64,000 nucleotides of DNA from Nonomuraea gerenzanensis. Its GTDB lineage: Bacteria > Actinomycetota > Actinomycetes > Streptosporangiales > Streptosporangiaceae. Under the pieces are notes generated by a model, which did no database searches, was not told the DNA's origin, and worked only from the letters and a program-made list of their open reading frames with translations. The position numbers and the translations under genes were made by a program. Location: positions 248,001 through 312,000 of the forward strand of contig NZ_CP084058.1 in assembly GCF_020215645.1 (NCBI RefSeq), given 5' to 3'. This document shows positions 1 through 8,300 of this stretch, piece after piece (the stretch's first letter is position 1; each line of letters opens with the position of its first letter).

Positions 1-177
1 CAGGCACGCGTCGACACCGGGACCGAGCCTCGTCACCTTGTCGGGCGCCTCCTGCTCGTCGCGGTACGCCGCGGCGACCAGGCGACACGGAAGCGGTGCC
101 GCGGCGTGACCCATCAGCATGACTCGCTCGACCAGGTCGTGGGGTCCGACCACGCCGATGGTGAGGTCCGGTGTCAT
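1..177 (-). CDS. Partial gene of unknown function (N-terminal 59 residues)
   Basis: The open frame starts at ATG 177 and runs off the left edge, so only the first 59 residues are visible. It begins MTPDLTIGVVGPHDLVERV. A hydrophobic beta-strand followed by GVVGPHDL looks like the first strand and loop of a Rossmann-like or periplasmic-binding-like domain, as in some actinobacterial regulators. That is a guess from appearance, and I do not recognise the family. It lies downstream of murA on the same strand with a 201-nt gap, so it may have its own promoter. An in-frame GTG sits 18 nt upstream of the chosen ATG, and neither start has an obvious Shine-Dalgarno sequence. The gap carries a long-range inverted repeat (184-194 with 292-302). 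Confidence 0.6.
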   Translation of the reverse strand, partial: MTPDLTIGVVGPHDLVERVMLMGHAAAPLPCRLVAAAYRDEQEAPDKVTRLGPGVDACL

Positions 178-183
178 AGCGCC

Positions 184-302
184 CGGGCGTGACACTCGGG
201 GAGTTTCTTCGGCCCTCTCGACCAATGTTCGTCCCATCCTGCCGTCCGTTGCAGTGCTCTCTTTTGGAACGATCGCTCGCGGGGGCCGTAATGTCACGCC
301 CG
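184..302. repeat. 11-bp perfect inverted repeat flanking 97 bp
   Basis: CGGGCGTGACA at 184-194 is matched exactly by its reverse complement TGTCACGCCCG at 292-302. The pair lies in the gap between murA and the partial gene, upstream of that gene's start. Two copies of one half-site in opposite orientation about 100 bp apart would suit a dimeric regulator binding at two places, possibly with looping. Function is inferred. Confidence 0.4.
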
Positions 303-378
303 ACTTTTCCGGAAAGCCGTTCTGGTTGACCGCCCGACAACATGTTTTAGCAGCTCAAGGAGGTATTTCTCGCGTTTT

Positions 379-1644
379 TTAGCGTTCGGAAATCTCTCGT
401 GTAATGTCCGCCCCGAGCGCGCGCATTCGCGCGGCGAGATGCGCGTGACCGCGATCGATCAGGTATCCCGAGTCGATCAGGGTCTCGCCTTCGGCCGCCA
501 GCCCGGCGAGCACGAGCGCGATGCCGGAGCGCAGGTCGTGCGCCGTCACCTGGGCGCCCTTGAGCGGCGTGCGGCCGCGCACGATCGCCCGGCTGCCGTC
601 GACCTCGACGTTGGCGCCCATCTTGTTCAGCTCGCCGGCCAGCGCGAAACGGCCGTCGAAGATGCGCTCGTGGATGTAGCTGGTGCCCTCGGCCAGCGCC
701 GCGACGGTCATCATCGGCGACTGCAGGTCGGTGGCGAAGCCGGGGTAGGTGTCGGTGATGATGTTGATCGGACGCAGCGGGCCGTCGCAACGGACGTGCA
801 GGACGGCACCCTGGCGGTGGAACTCGACCCCCATCTGCTCCAGCTTGTAGCGCACGACCCCCAGGTCCAGGCCGGTGCCCACGAGGCTGACCTCGCCCCC
901 GGTGAGCGCCGCCGCCATCGCGAAGACGCCCGCGTCGAGGCGGTCGGGCATCACGGTGTGCTCGACGGCGTGCAGCTCGTCCACGCCCTCGACGGTGATG
1001 AACCCGGTGCCGCCGCCGCTGATGCGCGCGCCCATCTTGGTGAGCATGTCGATGACGTCGAGCACCTCCGGCTCCAGCGCCGCGTTCTCGATCACGGTGG
1101 TGCCCCTGGCCAGAGCGGCTGCCATGATGAGGTTTTCTGTGCCGGTGTGCGAGGGGGTGTCGAGGTAGAGCGTCGCCCCGGTCAGCCCGGACGCCTTGAC
1201 GTGGATGACGGTCTCACCCTCGTCCACGATCGCGCCCAGCCGCTTGTAGCCGAGGTAGTGGAAGTCGAGGTTGCGGCTGCCGAGGTTGCAGCCGCCGACC
1301 CCTTCGACGATCGCCTCGCCGAGGCGGTGCAGCAGCGCCGGGGTGAACAGCACCGAGCCGCGGAACCGCCTGGCGATCTCGGCGGGCAATACGGGGCTGT
1401 TCAGCCGGGAGGCGTCGATGACCAGCGTGCGCTCGGACTCGTGCAGCTCGACGTACGCACCGATCGCCTCGGCCAGCTCGACCGCGCGGCGGACGTCTTC
1501 GATGATCGGCACGTTGCGCAGGACGGTGCGGCCTTTCGGGGCGAGCAGGGCCGCACCGATCATGGGCAGCACGGCGTTCTTCGCGCCCTGAATGAACGCG
1601 GTTCCACGCAGTGCGTTGCCACCGCGCACGCGGTAACGGACCAT
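379..1644 (-). CDS. murA: UDP-N-acetylglucosamine 1-carboxyvinyltransferase-like enzyme (MurA family, divergent)
   Basis: This 421-aa protein has the EPSP-synthase/MurA fold over its full usual length. MurA transfers enolpyruvate from PEP to UDP-GlcNAc, the first committed step of peptidoglycan synthesis in the cytoplasm. Visible family marks are GAKNAVLP near residue 20 (substrate Lys-Asn pair), YPGFATDLQ around residue 296 (the catalytic Asp region) and [13 protein letters not shown] near the C-terminus (the PEP-binding Arg). The mobile loop reads [14 protein letters not shown]. It keeps the Cys targeted by fosfomycin but differs from the usual PGGCAIGx[16 protein letters not shown] replaces the usual MRASxLxLGPLLAR segment. 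The ATG at 1644 is preceded by AAGGAG at good spacing. It could be the housekeeping MurA of this lineage or a specialised paralogue; the sequence alone does not decide. Confidence 0.85.
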   Translation of the reverse strand: MVRYRVRGGNALRGTAFIQGAKNAVLPMIGAALLAPKGRTVLRNVPIIEDVRRAVELAEAIGAYVELHESERTLVIDASRLNSPVLPAEIARRFRGSVLFTPALLHRLGEAIVEGVGGCNLGSRNLDFHYLGYKRLGAIVDEGETVIHVKASGLTGATLYLDTPSHTGTENLIMAAALARGTTVIENAALEPEVLDVIDMLTKMGARISGGGTGFITVEGVDELHAVEHTVMPDRLDAGVFAMAAALTGGEVSLVGTGLDLGVVRYKLEQMGVEFHRQGAVLHVRCDGPLRPINIITDTYPGFATDLQSPMMTVAALAEGTSYIHERIFDGRFALAGELNKMGANVEVDGSRAIVRGRTPLKGAQVTAHDLRSGIALVLAGLAAEGETLIDSGYLIDRGHAHLAARMRALGADITREISER

Positions 1645-1722
1645 TCGTGCGGCTCCTTGAAATCAACGGTGAGGGCTCGATCGGGCCAACAGTAGTCGCT
1701 CACACCACATGACCCAGCCGAA

Positions 1723-2559
1723 TCATCCGCTAAAGGAAGACCTCGTGACGCGCTCATACGCTTCTAGGTATCGCTGCCGCGTGCGCTCCACCACATGGTC
1801 GGGGAGCCGAGGTGGTGGGTTTCCTGAGGCTTTGTCCCATCCGGATTCGGGCGATAGCAACCAATCGCGTACATATTGCTTGTCAAAAGAGGGCTGTGCC
1901 CTTCCCGGCTGCCATTCGTCGGCCGGCCAGAACCGCGAGGAGTCGGGCGTCAGCACCTCGTCGCCGAGGGTCAGCACGCCGTCGCTGTCCCAGCCCAGCT
2001 CGATCTTGGTGTCGGCCAGGATGATGCCCCGCTCACGGGCGATCTGCGCGCCGCGCGTGTAGACGGCCAGCGTGATCCGCCGCAGCTCCGCCGCCAGCTC
2101 GGCGCCGACCTCCGCCTCGACCTGCTCGTAGGAGATCGGCTCGTCGTGCTGCCCCATCGGCGCCTTGGTGGACGGCGTGAAGATCGGCTCTGGCAGCCGG
2201 GAGCCGTCCTCCAGCCCCTCGGGCAGCAGCACGCCGGACACCGTGCCGCCGGCGCGGTACTCGTTCAGCCCGCCCCCGGCCAGGTAGCCCCTGGCCACGC
2301 ACTCGACCTGGACCATCTTCAGCGGCTTGCACACCACGCTGCGCGCGTCGTCGCCGGGCGCCACCACGTGGTTGGGCACGACGTCCTTGAGCTGGTCGAA
2401 CCACCACAGCGACATCTGCGTGAGGATGGCCCCCTTGTCGGGGATGTCGGGCTCCAACACGTAGTCGAAGGCCGACAGGCGGTCGGAGGCGACCATCAGC
2501 AGCAGGCCCTCGTCGGTCTCGTACAGGTCGCGGACCTTGCCGGAGTGCAGGTGCTTCAT
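1723..2559 (-). CDS. purC: Phosphoribosylaminoimidazole-succinocarboxamide synthase
   Basis: This 278-aa SAICAR synthetase joins CAIR and aspartate using ATP in de novo purine synthesis. The N-terminus HSGKVRDLYE is the glycine-rich ATP-binding strand-loop. SDRLSAFDYVLEPDIPDKG is the family signature, and VECVARGYLAGGG matches the second signature. Length is typical of the monofunctional bacterial enzyme. Its ATG (2557-2559) overlaps the TGA of purD by 4 nt, so the two genes are very probably co-transcribed and translationally coupled, purD first. The other purine gene here, purA, lies 4 kb away and is separate. Confidence 0.95.
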   Translation of the reverse strand: MKHLHSGKVRDLYETDEGLLLMVASDRLSAFDYVLEPDIPDKGAILTQMSLWWFDQLKDVVPNHVVAPGDDARSVVCKPLKMVQVECVARGYLAGGGLNEYRAGGTVSGVLLPEGLEDGSRLPEPIFTPSTKAPMGQHDEPISYEQVEAEVGAELAAELRRITLAVYTRGAQIARERGIILADTKIELGWDSDGVLTLGDEVLTPDSSRFWPADEWQPGRAQPSFDKQYVRDWLLSPESGWDKASGNPPPRLPDHVVERTRQRYLEAYERVTRSSFSG

Positions 2560-3779
2560 CGGGCGATGTCCGTCCGGTGGAAGGAGCCGCGCATCGTGAT
2601 CCGGCCGACGAGGTCGTAGGCCGCCCGGCGCGCGCTCTCCTGGTCGGGGCCGTGGCCGACGACGCTGAGCACCCGCCCGCCGTTGGAGACGAGGGTGTCG
2701 CCGTCCTGCGTCGTGCCGGCGTGCAGCACGTACGCGTCAGGCGTCGGCTCCAGCCCCGCGATCGCGTCGCCCTTGACCGGCGCCTCCGGATAGTGCTCCG
2801 CCGCGATCACCACGGTCACCGCGGAGCCGCCCTTGAACACCGGGTCGAGCCCCAGCTCACCGGTCGCGGACGCCATCAGCAGCCCGCCCAGCGGCGTCTC
2901 CAGCCGGTCGAGGATCACCTGCGCCTCCGGGTCGCCGAAGCGCGCGTTGAACTCGACGACCTTCGGACCCTTGGAGGTCAGCGCCAGCCCGACGTAGAGC
3001 ACCCCCTGGTAGGGCAGCCCGCGCCGCGACAGCTCGGCGATCGTCGGGTGCACGACCTCCCGCATGACCTGGTCGGTCAGCCCGTCGGGCGCCCAGGGCA
3101 GCGGCGTGTAGGCGCCCATGCCGCCGGTGTTGGGGCCCTCGTCGCCGTCGTAGGCCCGCTTGAAGTCCTGGGCGAGCTGCAGCGGCACCGCCGTGCTGCC
3201 GTCGCACAGCGCGAACAGCGACACCTCCGGCCCGTCGAGGTACTCCTCGATGACCACCCGCTCGCACGCCAGCGCGTGCGCGAGCGCCTGGGCCCTGTCG
3301 CCGGTGACGACCACGCCCTTGCCCGCGGCCAGCCCGTCGTCCTTGACCACGTACGGGGCCCCGAACTCGTCGAGCGCCGCCGCGGCCTCCGCCTCGGTGG
3401 TGCACGTGCGGGACCGCGCGGTGGGCACGTCGGCCGCCTGCATGATCTCCTTGGCGAACGCCTTGGAGCCCTCGATCATGGCCGCGTCCCTGGACGGCCC
3501 GAAGCAGGCGAAGCCGGCCTCGCGCACCGCGTCGCTCACCCCCGCCACGAGGGGTGCCTCGGGTCCGACCACCACGAGATCGACCCGCAGCCGCCCGGCC
3601 AGCGCGGCGACCTCCCCTGGGTCGAGCGGATCGACGGCGTGTACGGTCGCGACCTGCGCGATGCCAGGGTTGCCTGGCGCGCAGTGGAGCTCGCTGACCT
3701 GGGGATCGAGGCTGAGTGAACGGCACAGGGCGTGCTCACGCCCTCCGGAACCAATGACTAGAACGCGCACGCGGTCCAT
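2556..3779 (-). CDS. purD: Phosphoribosylamine-glycine ligase (GARS)
   Basis: This 407-aa ATP-grasp enzyme joins phosphoribosylamine and glycine with ATP, the second step of purine synthesis. The N-terminus VLVIGSGGREHAL is the diagnostic GARS motif. GPEAPLVAGVSD follows in the N domain. VKDDGLAAGKGVVV is the ATP-grasp lysine/glycine loop, and FNARFGDPEAQVIL is the C-terminal PurD signature. I chose ATG 3779 (MDRVRVLVIG). The frame is open upstream to 3827, but that extra segment is Pro/Gly-rich and not family-like. The GTG at the VRVLV position is an alternative. The stop overlaps the purC start (ATGA). Upstream is a 348-nt gap shared with divergent corA that contains a strong RNA-like structure. 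Confidence 0.93.
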   Translation of the reverse strand: MDRVRVLVIGSGGREHALCRSLSLDPQVSELHCAPGNPGIAQVATVHAVDPLDPGEVAALAGRLRVDLVVVGPEAPLVAGVSDAVREAGFACFGPSRDAAMIEGSKAFAKEIMQAADVPTARSRTCTTEAEAAAALDEFGAPYVVKDDGLAAGKGVVVTGDRAQALAHALACERVVIEEYLDGPEVSLFALCDGSTAVPLQLAQDFKRAYDGDEGPNTGGMGAYTPLPWAPDGLTDQVMREVVHPTIAELSRRGLPYQGVLYVGLALTSKGPKVVEFNARFGDPEAQVILDRLETPLGGLLMASATGELGLDPVFKGGSAVTVVIAAEHYPEAPVKGDAIAGLEPTPDAYVLHAGTTQDGDTLVSNGGRVLSVVGHGPDQESARRAAYDLVGRITMRGSFHRTDIAR

Positions 3780-3948
3780 TGTCGCAGGCCCGCCGCCTGG
3801 CCCAGGCTCAGGTCGCCAGGACACCAAGTGCCGGAATAGGCAAGGAACTTTGTGGAGTTCTACCTGAGCCGAGGCTCTCCTGACGAGTATCGTCGGATAG
3901 GTTCACCCGCCTGTGGTAACTTAGGGCGGCTTTATGGCGTCTCGTGTG

Positions 3949-4127
3949 ATTGGAGGTGGTCCGGGATGAATCCTGGTGATCCCAGCAGTACGTGCTTCCA
4001 CACGTACGGCCTGCGTACCCCCGACCACTCCAATTCGGCAGCCTGATCGTGCCTCCACGCCATCTGTGTTGATTGAGGTGACTTCATCGCGCGTGGAGCG
4101 TCCCTGGTCGGGCGGAAAGGGACTGCC
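3949..4127 (+). promoter_or_regulatory. Structured 5' leader candidate upstream of corA
   Basis: A 12-bp stem pairs 3949-3961 with 4023-4034 (ATTGGAGTGGTC complement, one bulged G). It encloses two further hairpins: GGGAT 3963-3967 with ATCCC 3979-3983, and GTACGTG 3988-3994 with CACGTAC 4001-4007. Outside the closing stem, CTCCACGC 4053-4060 pairs with GCGTGGAG 4091-4098. GTCCC 4100-4104 can pair with GGGAC 4119-4123, which would cover the corA ribosome site at 4114-4121. This has the layout of an aptamer plus a translation-control platform. It does not match the M-box consensus as I know it. The element is palindromic enough that a role on the other strand, 170 nt before purD, cannot be excluded. 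Apart from this element I see nothing convincing in 3780-3948. Confidence 0.55.
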
Positions 4128-5237
4128 ATGCGCTCGTCCACCCTTCTCCGTCGTATCAACCGTCACTCCGTTCCGTCACGCGTGCCGCACGCGCTGCCCA
4201 AGCCCGTACGCGAGGCCTGTGTGCCGCCGGTGGCGTCCATAGTCGAGTTCGGCGCCTACATCCAGGGCAAGAAGGTCGCCAGCCCTGGCATCGTCGAGGC
4301 ACTCGGCCTCGTCCGCGCGCACAACGAGAGCACCGACGGCGCCCGCGCGTTCGTCTGGGTGGGCCTGCACGAGCCGGCCGCGCCCGAGGTGGAGTGGCTG
4401 TCCGAGGTCTTCGGCCTGCACCCGCTGGCCGTCGAGGACGCCGTCAAGGCCCACCAGCGGCCCAAGGTCGAGCGGTACGGCGAGTCGCTGTTCATGGTGC
4501 TCAAGACCATCGCCTACCTCGACCACGACGAGCTGACCGCCACCAGCGAGATCATCGCCACCGGCGAGATCATGGTGTTCCTCGGCCCCGACTTCGTCGT
4601 CACGGTGCGCCACGGGGCGCACTGCTCGCTCGCGGGGGTCCGCGAGCGCCTGGAGGACAAGCCGAAGCTGATGAACCGCGGCCCGGCGGGCGTGCTGCAC
4701 GCCATCTCCGACCATGTGGTCGACCAGTACCTGCAGGTGGCCGACCTCATGCAGCTGGAGCTGGAGGAGGTCGAGGCGACGGTGTTCGCGGACGTCAGCT
4801 CCCGCGACATCAACCGGATCTACCAGCTCAAGCGCGAGATGCTGGAGATGAAGCGGGCGATCACGCCGCTGCAGTCGCCCATGGCCGCGCTGCCCCAGCG
4901 CCGCGTCATCCCCTCGGAGATGCGCGACTACTTCCGCGACGTCGGGGACCACCTGTCACGCGTGTGTGAGCAGGTCGAGTCCTCCAACGAGCTGTGCAGC
5001 TCGATCCTGCAGGCCGCGCTGGCCCGCTCGAACGCCCTCGCCAACGAGGACATGCGGAAGATCTCCTCCTGGGTGGCCATCCTGGCCGTGCCGACGATGA
5101 TCGCCGGGATCTACGGCATGAACTTCGACTTCATGCCGGAGACCAAGCAGGTCTGGGGCTATCCGGCGGTGCTGGCCGTGATGGTCACAGCCTGTGTGCT
5201 GCTGCACCGCGGCTTCCGCCGCAACGGCTGGCTCTAG
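4128..5237 (+). CDS. corA: CorA-family magnesium/cobalt transporter
   Basis: This 369-aa protein is a CorA-type divalent cation channel that forms a homopentamer in the cytoplasmic membrane. The cytosolic alpha/beta domain covers about residues 30-250, including HPLAVEDAVKAHQRPKVE, typical of CorA. A long stalk helix follows, with many charged and heptad residues around 195-310. Two C-terminal membrane helices carry the YGMNF selectivity signature (GMN) in the loop between them. The start is ATG 4128 with AAAGGGA six bases upstream. The first 35 residues (MRSSTLLRRINRH...) are a basic extension not needed for the family fold. It is divergent from purD and preceded by a structured leader. It ends against the convergent GDPD gene. 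Confidence 0.93.
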   Translation: MRSSTLLRRINRHSVPSRVPHALPKPVREACVPPVASIVEFGAYIQGKKVASPGIVEALGLVRAHNESTDGARAFVWVGLHEPAAPEVEWLSEVFGLHPLAVEDAVKAHQRPKVERYGESLFMVLKTIAYLDHDELTATSEIIATGEIMVFLGPDFVVTVRHGAHCSLAGVRERLEDKPKLMNRGPAGVLHAISDHVVDQYLQVADLMQLELEEVEATVFADVSSRDINRIYQLKREMLEMKRAITPLQSPMAALPQRRVIPSEMRDYFRDVGDHLSRVCEQVESSNELCSSILQAALARSNALANEDMRKISSWVAILAVPTMIAGIYGMNFDFMPETKQVWGYPAVLAVMVTACVLLHRGFRRNGWL

Positions 5238-5253
5238 CCAGCCGTACGGCTAG
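5234..5253. terminator. Small hairpin between convergent corA and GDPD genes
   Basis: CTAGCC at 5234-5239 pairs with GGCTAG at 5248-5253 and overlaps both stop codons. It lies exactly between two convergent genes but has no T-tract, so a terminator role is only suggested. Confidence 0.35.
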
Positions 5254-6161
5254 ACGCCGACGGGCTTGAGCGGGGCGACCGGCTGCGGCAGCTCCAGGCC
5301 CCGCTCCCGCCACAGCTCGCGCATGCGGTCGGGGTAGTCGGTCACGATGCCGGCCACCCCCAGGTCCAGCATCCTGGCGCCGAGGGCCTGGTCGTTGACG
5401 GTCCAGACGGCCACGTCGAGCCCGGCGGCGGCCGCCTGCGCCATCAGCGTCTCGTCCACCATGACATGCTCGGGCGAGAGCGTGGTGGCCCCCGCGTCGC
5501 GCGCGGCGGCCGGCACGTTGCCGCCCGTGATGGTGCCCTCGTTCCAGTGCAGGGTGTCGAGCTCGATCAGCGCGAAGCGCCGCGTGCCCGGGGCGATCTT
5601 GGCGGCGTGCGCGATGACGCGCCAGTCGAAGCTGAGGATGGCGGCGTTGCCCAGCCTGCCGTGCCGGTCGAGCTCCTCGATCACCATCTCGGTGAACAGC
5701 TCGGGGTCGGCCGTCAGCTCCGGCCTGGTCGGGTCGGACTTCAGCTCGACGTGCATCCGCACGCCCTCGGCGTCGTAGGCACCGGCCAGGCCGAGCACCG
5801 CGCCGAGCGTCGGCATGCGGGTCTCCGGCATCGGCACCTGCGTCAGCGCGAACGGGTCGTCGGGGTGCCGCGGCAGCCGCACGCCCACGTCCAGCGTGCG
5901 GAGCTGGGCCAGGGTGAGCGAGTTGATCGGCCTGCCGACGTACGGATGGAGCGGGTCGCCGGCATGGAGCGGCCGCCGGTCGGCACTGGTGACCGCGGAG
6001 ACCGTGAGATCGTGCGTGAGCACGAGGCGCCGGTCGGCGGTGAGCGCGACGTCGAACTCGAGCGCATGCACGCCCAGCTCCATCGTGCGGCTCATCCCGG
6101 GCAGGGTGTTCTCCGGCCAGAGGCCGCGAGCCCCCCGGTGACCATGAATCTCAACGCGCAC
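5250..6161 (-). CDS. Glycerophosphodiester phosphodiesterase family protein
   Basis: This 303-aa GDPD TIM barrel hydrolyses glycerophosphodiesters to glycerol-3-phosphate and an alcohol. The catalytic marks are all in the first 60 residues: HGHRGARGLWPENT (HRG and PENT), EFDVALTADRRLVLTHD (metal-binding Glu and Asp, then the HD pair). The later ELKSDPTRPE segment supplies the usual Glu/Lys. There is no signal peptide, so it is probably cytoplasmic. I start it at GTG 6161 (VRVEIHGHRG). The frame stays open to 6563, but that stretch antisenses the next gene and is not protein-like. A GGTAGGG sequence lies about eight bases before the GTG. Confidence 0.88.
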   Translation of the reverse strand: MRVEIHGHRGARGLWPENTLPGMSRTMELGVHALEFDVALTADRRLVLTHDLTVSAVTSADRRPLHAGDPLHPYVGRPINSLTLAQLRTLDVGVRLPRHPDDPFALTQVPMPETRMPTLGAVLGLAGAYDAEGVRMHVELKSDPTRPELTADPELFTEMVIEELDRHGRLGNAAILSFDWRVIAHAAKIAPGTRRFALIELDTLHWNEGTITGGNVPAAARDAGATTLSPEHVMVDETLMAQAAAAGLDVAVWTVNDQALGARMLDLGVAGIVTDYPDRMRELWRERGLELPQPVAPLKPVGV

Positions 6162-6257
6162 AACGGGGACCCTACCTGGCACGGGGCATGTCGCGGCGGT
6201 GCCACGCCGTGTCCTTTTTATCCTGCTACGCCCGGTCGTGGTGTTCCGGGCAGACAA

Positions 6258-6263
6258 TAGGCT
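6258..6263 (+). promoter_or_regulatory. -10 box TAGGCT for a leaderless transcript
   Basis: TAGGCT is separated by 7 nt (6264-6270) from ATG 6271, and no Shine-Dalgarno sequence precedes that ATG. A start of transcription at the ATG fits. The -35 region is not obvious. Confidence 0.5.
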
Positions 6264-6270
6264 GTTCTCT

Positions 6271-6915
6271 ATGACGGAGGTCCTCAAAGGTGCCCATATC
6301 CCGACAGTTCGGGCATGGGTGGAGGGGTGGGTCATCTCCAGGAACGCCCCCCGCCCCGTGCGCGAGCCCTGGGGCCTTCGCGTGGACGTCGGCCTGCCCG
6401 GCCACGTGGCCAGGCACATCGTGGCCGCCCCGACGCCGGACACCCTGCGCCGCCTCACGGCCACCCTCGCCACGCCCGGCACCTGGCTGAAACTCTGCGC
6501 CCCCGCCGAGGCCGTCGCCCCGCTCCTGACCTCGCGCTGGGCCGTCCAGGACCCGGAGTTCATGATGACGGCCCCGCTGAGGCCCGACCCCGCCGAGGTC
6601 CCGGCCGGCTACCACCTGGCCGTCACCACCAGGGCGGGCGTCACCGCGGCCCGCCTGCTGACGGGAGCGGGCGAGGTCGCGGCGCGCGGCCAGTTCGCCA
6701 TCGCGGGCACGACGGCCGTCGTGGACCAGGTGGAGACGGCCGCCGGGCATCGCCGGCGCGGGCTCGGCACGGTCGTCATGCGGACGATCGCCGCCACGGC
6801 CGCCTCGATGGGCGCCCGCACGGGCGTCCTGGTGGCCACCGCCCAGGGGCAGGCGCTCTACTCGACCCTGGGCTGGACCCTGCACACCCCCGTGACGGCG
6901 GCCGTCCTGACCTGA
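6271..6915 (+). CDS. GNAT-family N-acetyltransferase
   Basis: This 214-aa protein has a C-terminal GNAT fold. GHRRRGLGTVVMRTI near residue 165 is motif A (R-x-x-G-x-G), the acetyl-CoA pyrophosphate loop. YSTLGWTLHTPV at the end is motif B. The N-terminal half (residues 1-100) has no clear motif and may be a degenerate first GNAT repeat, as in two-domain acetyltransferases. The substrate cannot be read from sequence. ATG 6271 is chosen because it sits 7 nt after a TAGGCT -10 box and has no Shine-Dalgarno. The frame is open to 6199, but that lacks support. It is divergent from the GDPD gene and convergent with purA. Confidence 0.8.
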   Translation: MTEVLKGAHIPTVRAWVEGWVISRNAPRPVREPWGLRVDVGLPGHVARHIVAAPTPDTLRRLTATLATPGTWLKLCAPAEAVAPLLTSRWAVQDPEFMMTAPLRPDPAEVPAGYHLAVTTRAGVTAARLLTGAGEVAARGQFAIAGTTAVVDQVETAAGHRRRGLGTVVMRTIAATAASMGARTGVLVATAQGQALYSTLGWTLHTPVTAAVLT

Positions 6916-6918
6916 GCG

Positions 6919-8202
6919 CTAGACCAGCGAGCGCACCACGATCGTCTGGTCACGCCCCGGGCCCACGCCGATCGCGGAGATCGGCGCGCCGCTCATCTCC
7001 TCCAGCGTGCGCACGTAGGACTGCGCGTTCGGCGGCAGGTCCTCGAACGACTTGGCGCTGGAGATGTCCTCCTGCCAGCCGGGGAACTCCTCGTAGACCG
7101 GCTTGGCGTGGTGGAAGTCGGTCTGCGTCATCGGGATCTCGTCGTGCCGCACGCCGTCCACCTCGTACGCCACGCACACCGGGATCCGCTCCAGCCCCGA
7201 CAGCACGTCGAGCTTGGTCAGGAAGTAGTCGGTGACGCCGTTGACGCGGGTGGCGTACCGGGCGATCACCGCGTCGAACCAGCCGCAGCGGCGGTCGCGG
7301 CCGGTCGTGACGCCGTACTCGCCGCCCGTCGTGCGCAGCCACTCGCCCATCTCGTCCGTCAGCTCGGTCGGGAACGGCCCGGAGCCGACGCGGGTGGTGT
7401 ACGCCTTCAGGATGCCGATGATCTTCGTGAGCCGGTTCGGCGGGATGCCGGCGCCCGCGCACGCGCCGCCCGACGTCGGGGAGGAGGAGGTGACGAACGG
7501 GTAGGTGCCGTGGTCGATGTCGAGCAGCGTGCCCTGACCACCCTCCAGCAGCACGAACTTGCCCTCGTCCAGCGCCTTGGAGAGCACCAGCGAGGTGTCG
7601 GCGATGTGCGGCTTGAGCCGCTCGGCGTAGGCGAGGTACTCCTCCAGCACCTGCGCCGGGTCGATGCCGCGCCGGTTGTAGACCTTGGTGAGCACCTGGT
7701 TCTTCTCGGTCAGCGCGACCTCGATCTTCTTGGCCAGGATCCCCGGGTCGAGCAGGTCCTGCACGCGCACGCCCATGCGGTAGATCTTGTCGCCGTACGC
7801 GGGGCCGATGCCGCGACCGGTGGTGCCGATCTTCGCCTTGCCCAGGTAGCGCTCGGTGACCTTGTCCAGGGCCTTGTGGTGCGGCATGATCAGGTGGGCG
7901 TTCGCGCTGATCAGCAGCCGCTCGGCGGAGATGCCGCGAGCGGCCAGCCCGTCGATCTCGCTGAGCAGCACGCCGGGGTCGATCACCACGCCGTTGCCGA
8001 TGACCGGCACCACCTCCGGCGACAGGATCCCCGTGGGGAGCAGGTGCAGCGCGTATTTCTGATCACCGATGACCACGGTGTGTCCCGCGTTGTTGCCCCC
8101 CTGATAGCGGACGACGTAGTCGACGTCGCCACCGAGCAGGTCGGTGGCCTTGCCCTTGCCCTCATCGCCCCACTGGGCACCAACGAGAACGGCAGCCGGC
8201 AT
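6919..8202 (-). CDS. purA: Adenylosuccinate synthetase
   Basis: This 427-aa enzyme makes adenylosuccinate from IMP, aspartate and GTP, the first step from IMP to [19 protein letters not shown] at residues 7-22 is the GTP-binding P-loop with the catalytic Asp. GGNNAGHTV holds the catalytic His. [14 protein letters not shown] binds IMP, and [12 protein letters not shown] is the downstream signature. Length matches the family. GGGAGA precedes the ATG by seven bases. The 98-nt gap upstream contains the terminator of the preceding DUF3151 gene, so purA is probably transcribed separately. Confidence 0.96.
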   Translation of the reverse strand: MPAAVLVGAQWGDEGKGKATDLLGGDVDYVVRYQGGNNAGHTVVIGDQKYALHLLPTGILSPEVVPVIGNGVVIDPGVLLSEIDGLAARGISAERLLISANAHLIMPHHKALDKVTERYLGKAKIGTTGRGIGPAYGDKIYRMGVRVQDLLDPGILAKKIEVALTEKNQVLTKVYNRRGIDPAQVLEEYLAYAERLKPHIADTSLVLSKALDEGKFVLLEGGQGTLLDIDHGTYPFVTSSSPTSGGACAGAGIPPNRLTKIIGILKAYTTRVGSGPFPTELTDEMGEWLRTTGGEYGVTTGRDRRCGWFDAVIARYATRVNGVTDYFLTKLDVLSGLERIPVCVAYEVDGVRHDEIPMTQTDFHHAKPVYEEFPGWQEDISSAKSFEDLPPNAQSYVRTLEEMSGAPISAIGVGPGRDQTIVVRSLV

Positions 8203-8221
8203 GGTTCAGTCTCCCGAGCAC

Positions 8222-8254
8222 AAAACGAAACCCCTGGCGCAAGCGCGACAGGGG
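8222..8254 (-). terminator. Rho-independent terminator after the DUF3151 gene
   Basis: On the minus strand, CCCCTG at 8249-8254 pairs with CAGGGG at 8231-8236, with a GCGC/GCGC inner stem. GTTTCGTTTTG (8220-8230) follows as a T-rich tail. It sits between the DUF3151 stop and the purA start. Confidence 0.7.
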
Positions 8255-8300
8255 CTCTTGCGTAGAGAGACTACCCGAACGTGCCTATTCGTCCCAAGGG

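Noticed and set aside
3780..3827. Longer N-terminus for PurD starting at 3827.
   Set aside because: The added residues are Pro/Gly-rich and precede the strictly conserved VLVIGSGG start of the family. ATG 3779 is sufficient.
3949..4034. Possible tRNA gene on the minus strand (80-nt cloverleaf-like folding).
   Set aside because: The outer stem is 12 bp rather than 7, there is no GGTTCGA-like T-loop, and no anticodon arm of standard size. A regulatory leader fits better.
3976..4242. An 88-codon ORF overlapping the corA start.
   Set aside because: It lies in the stem-rich leader, has no ribosome site and a composition expected from the antisense/alternate frame of corA.
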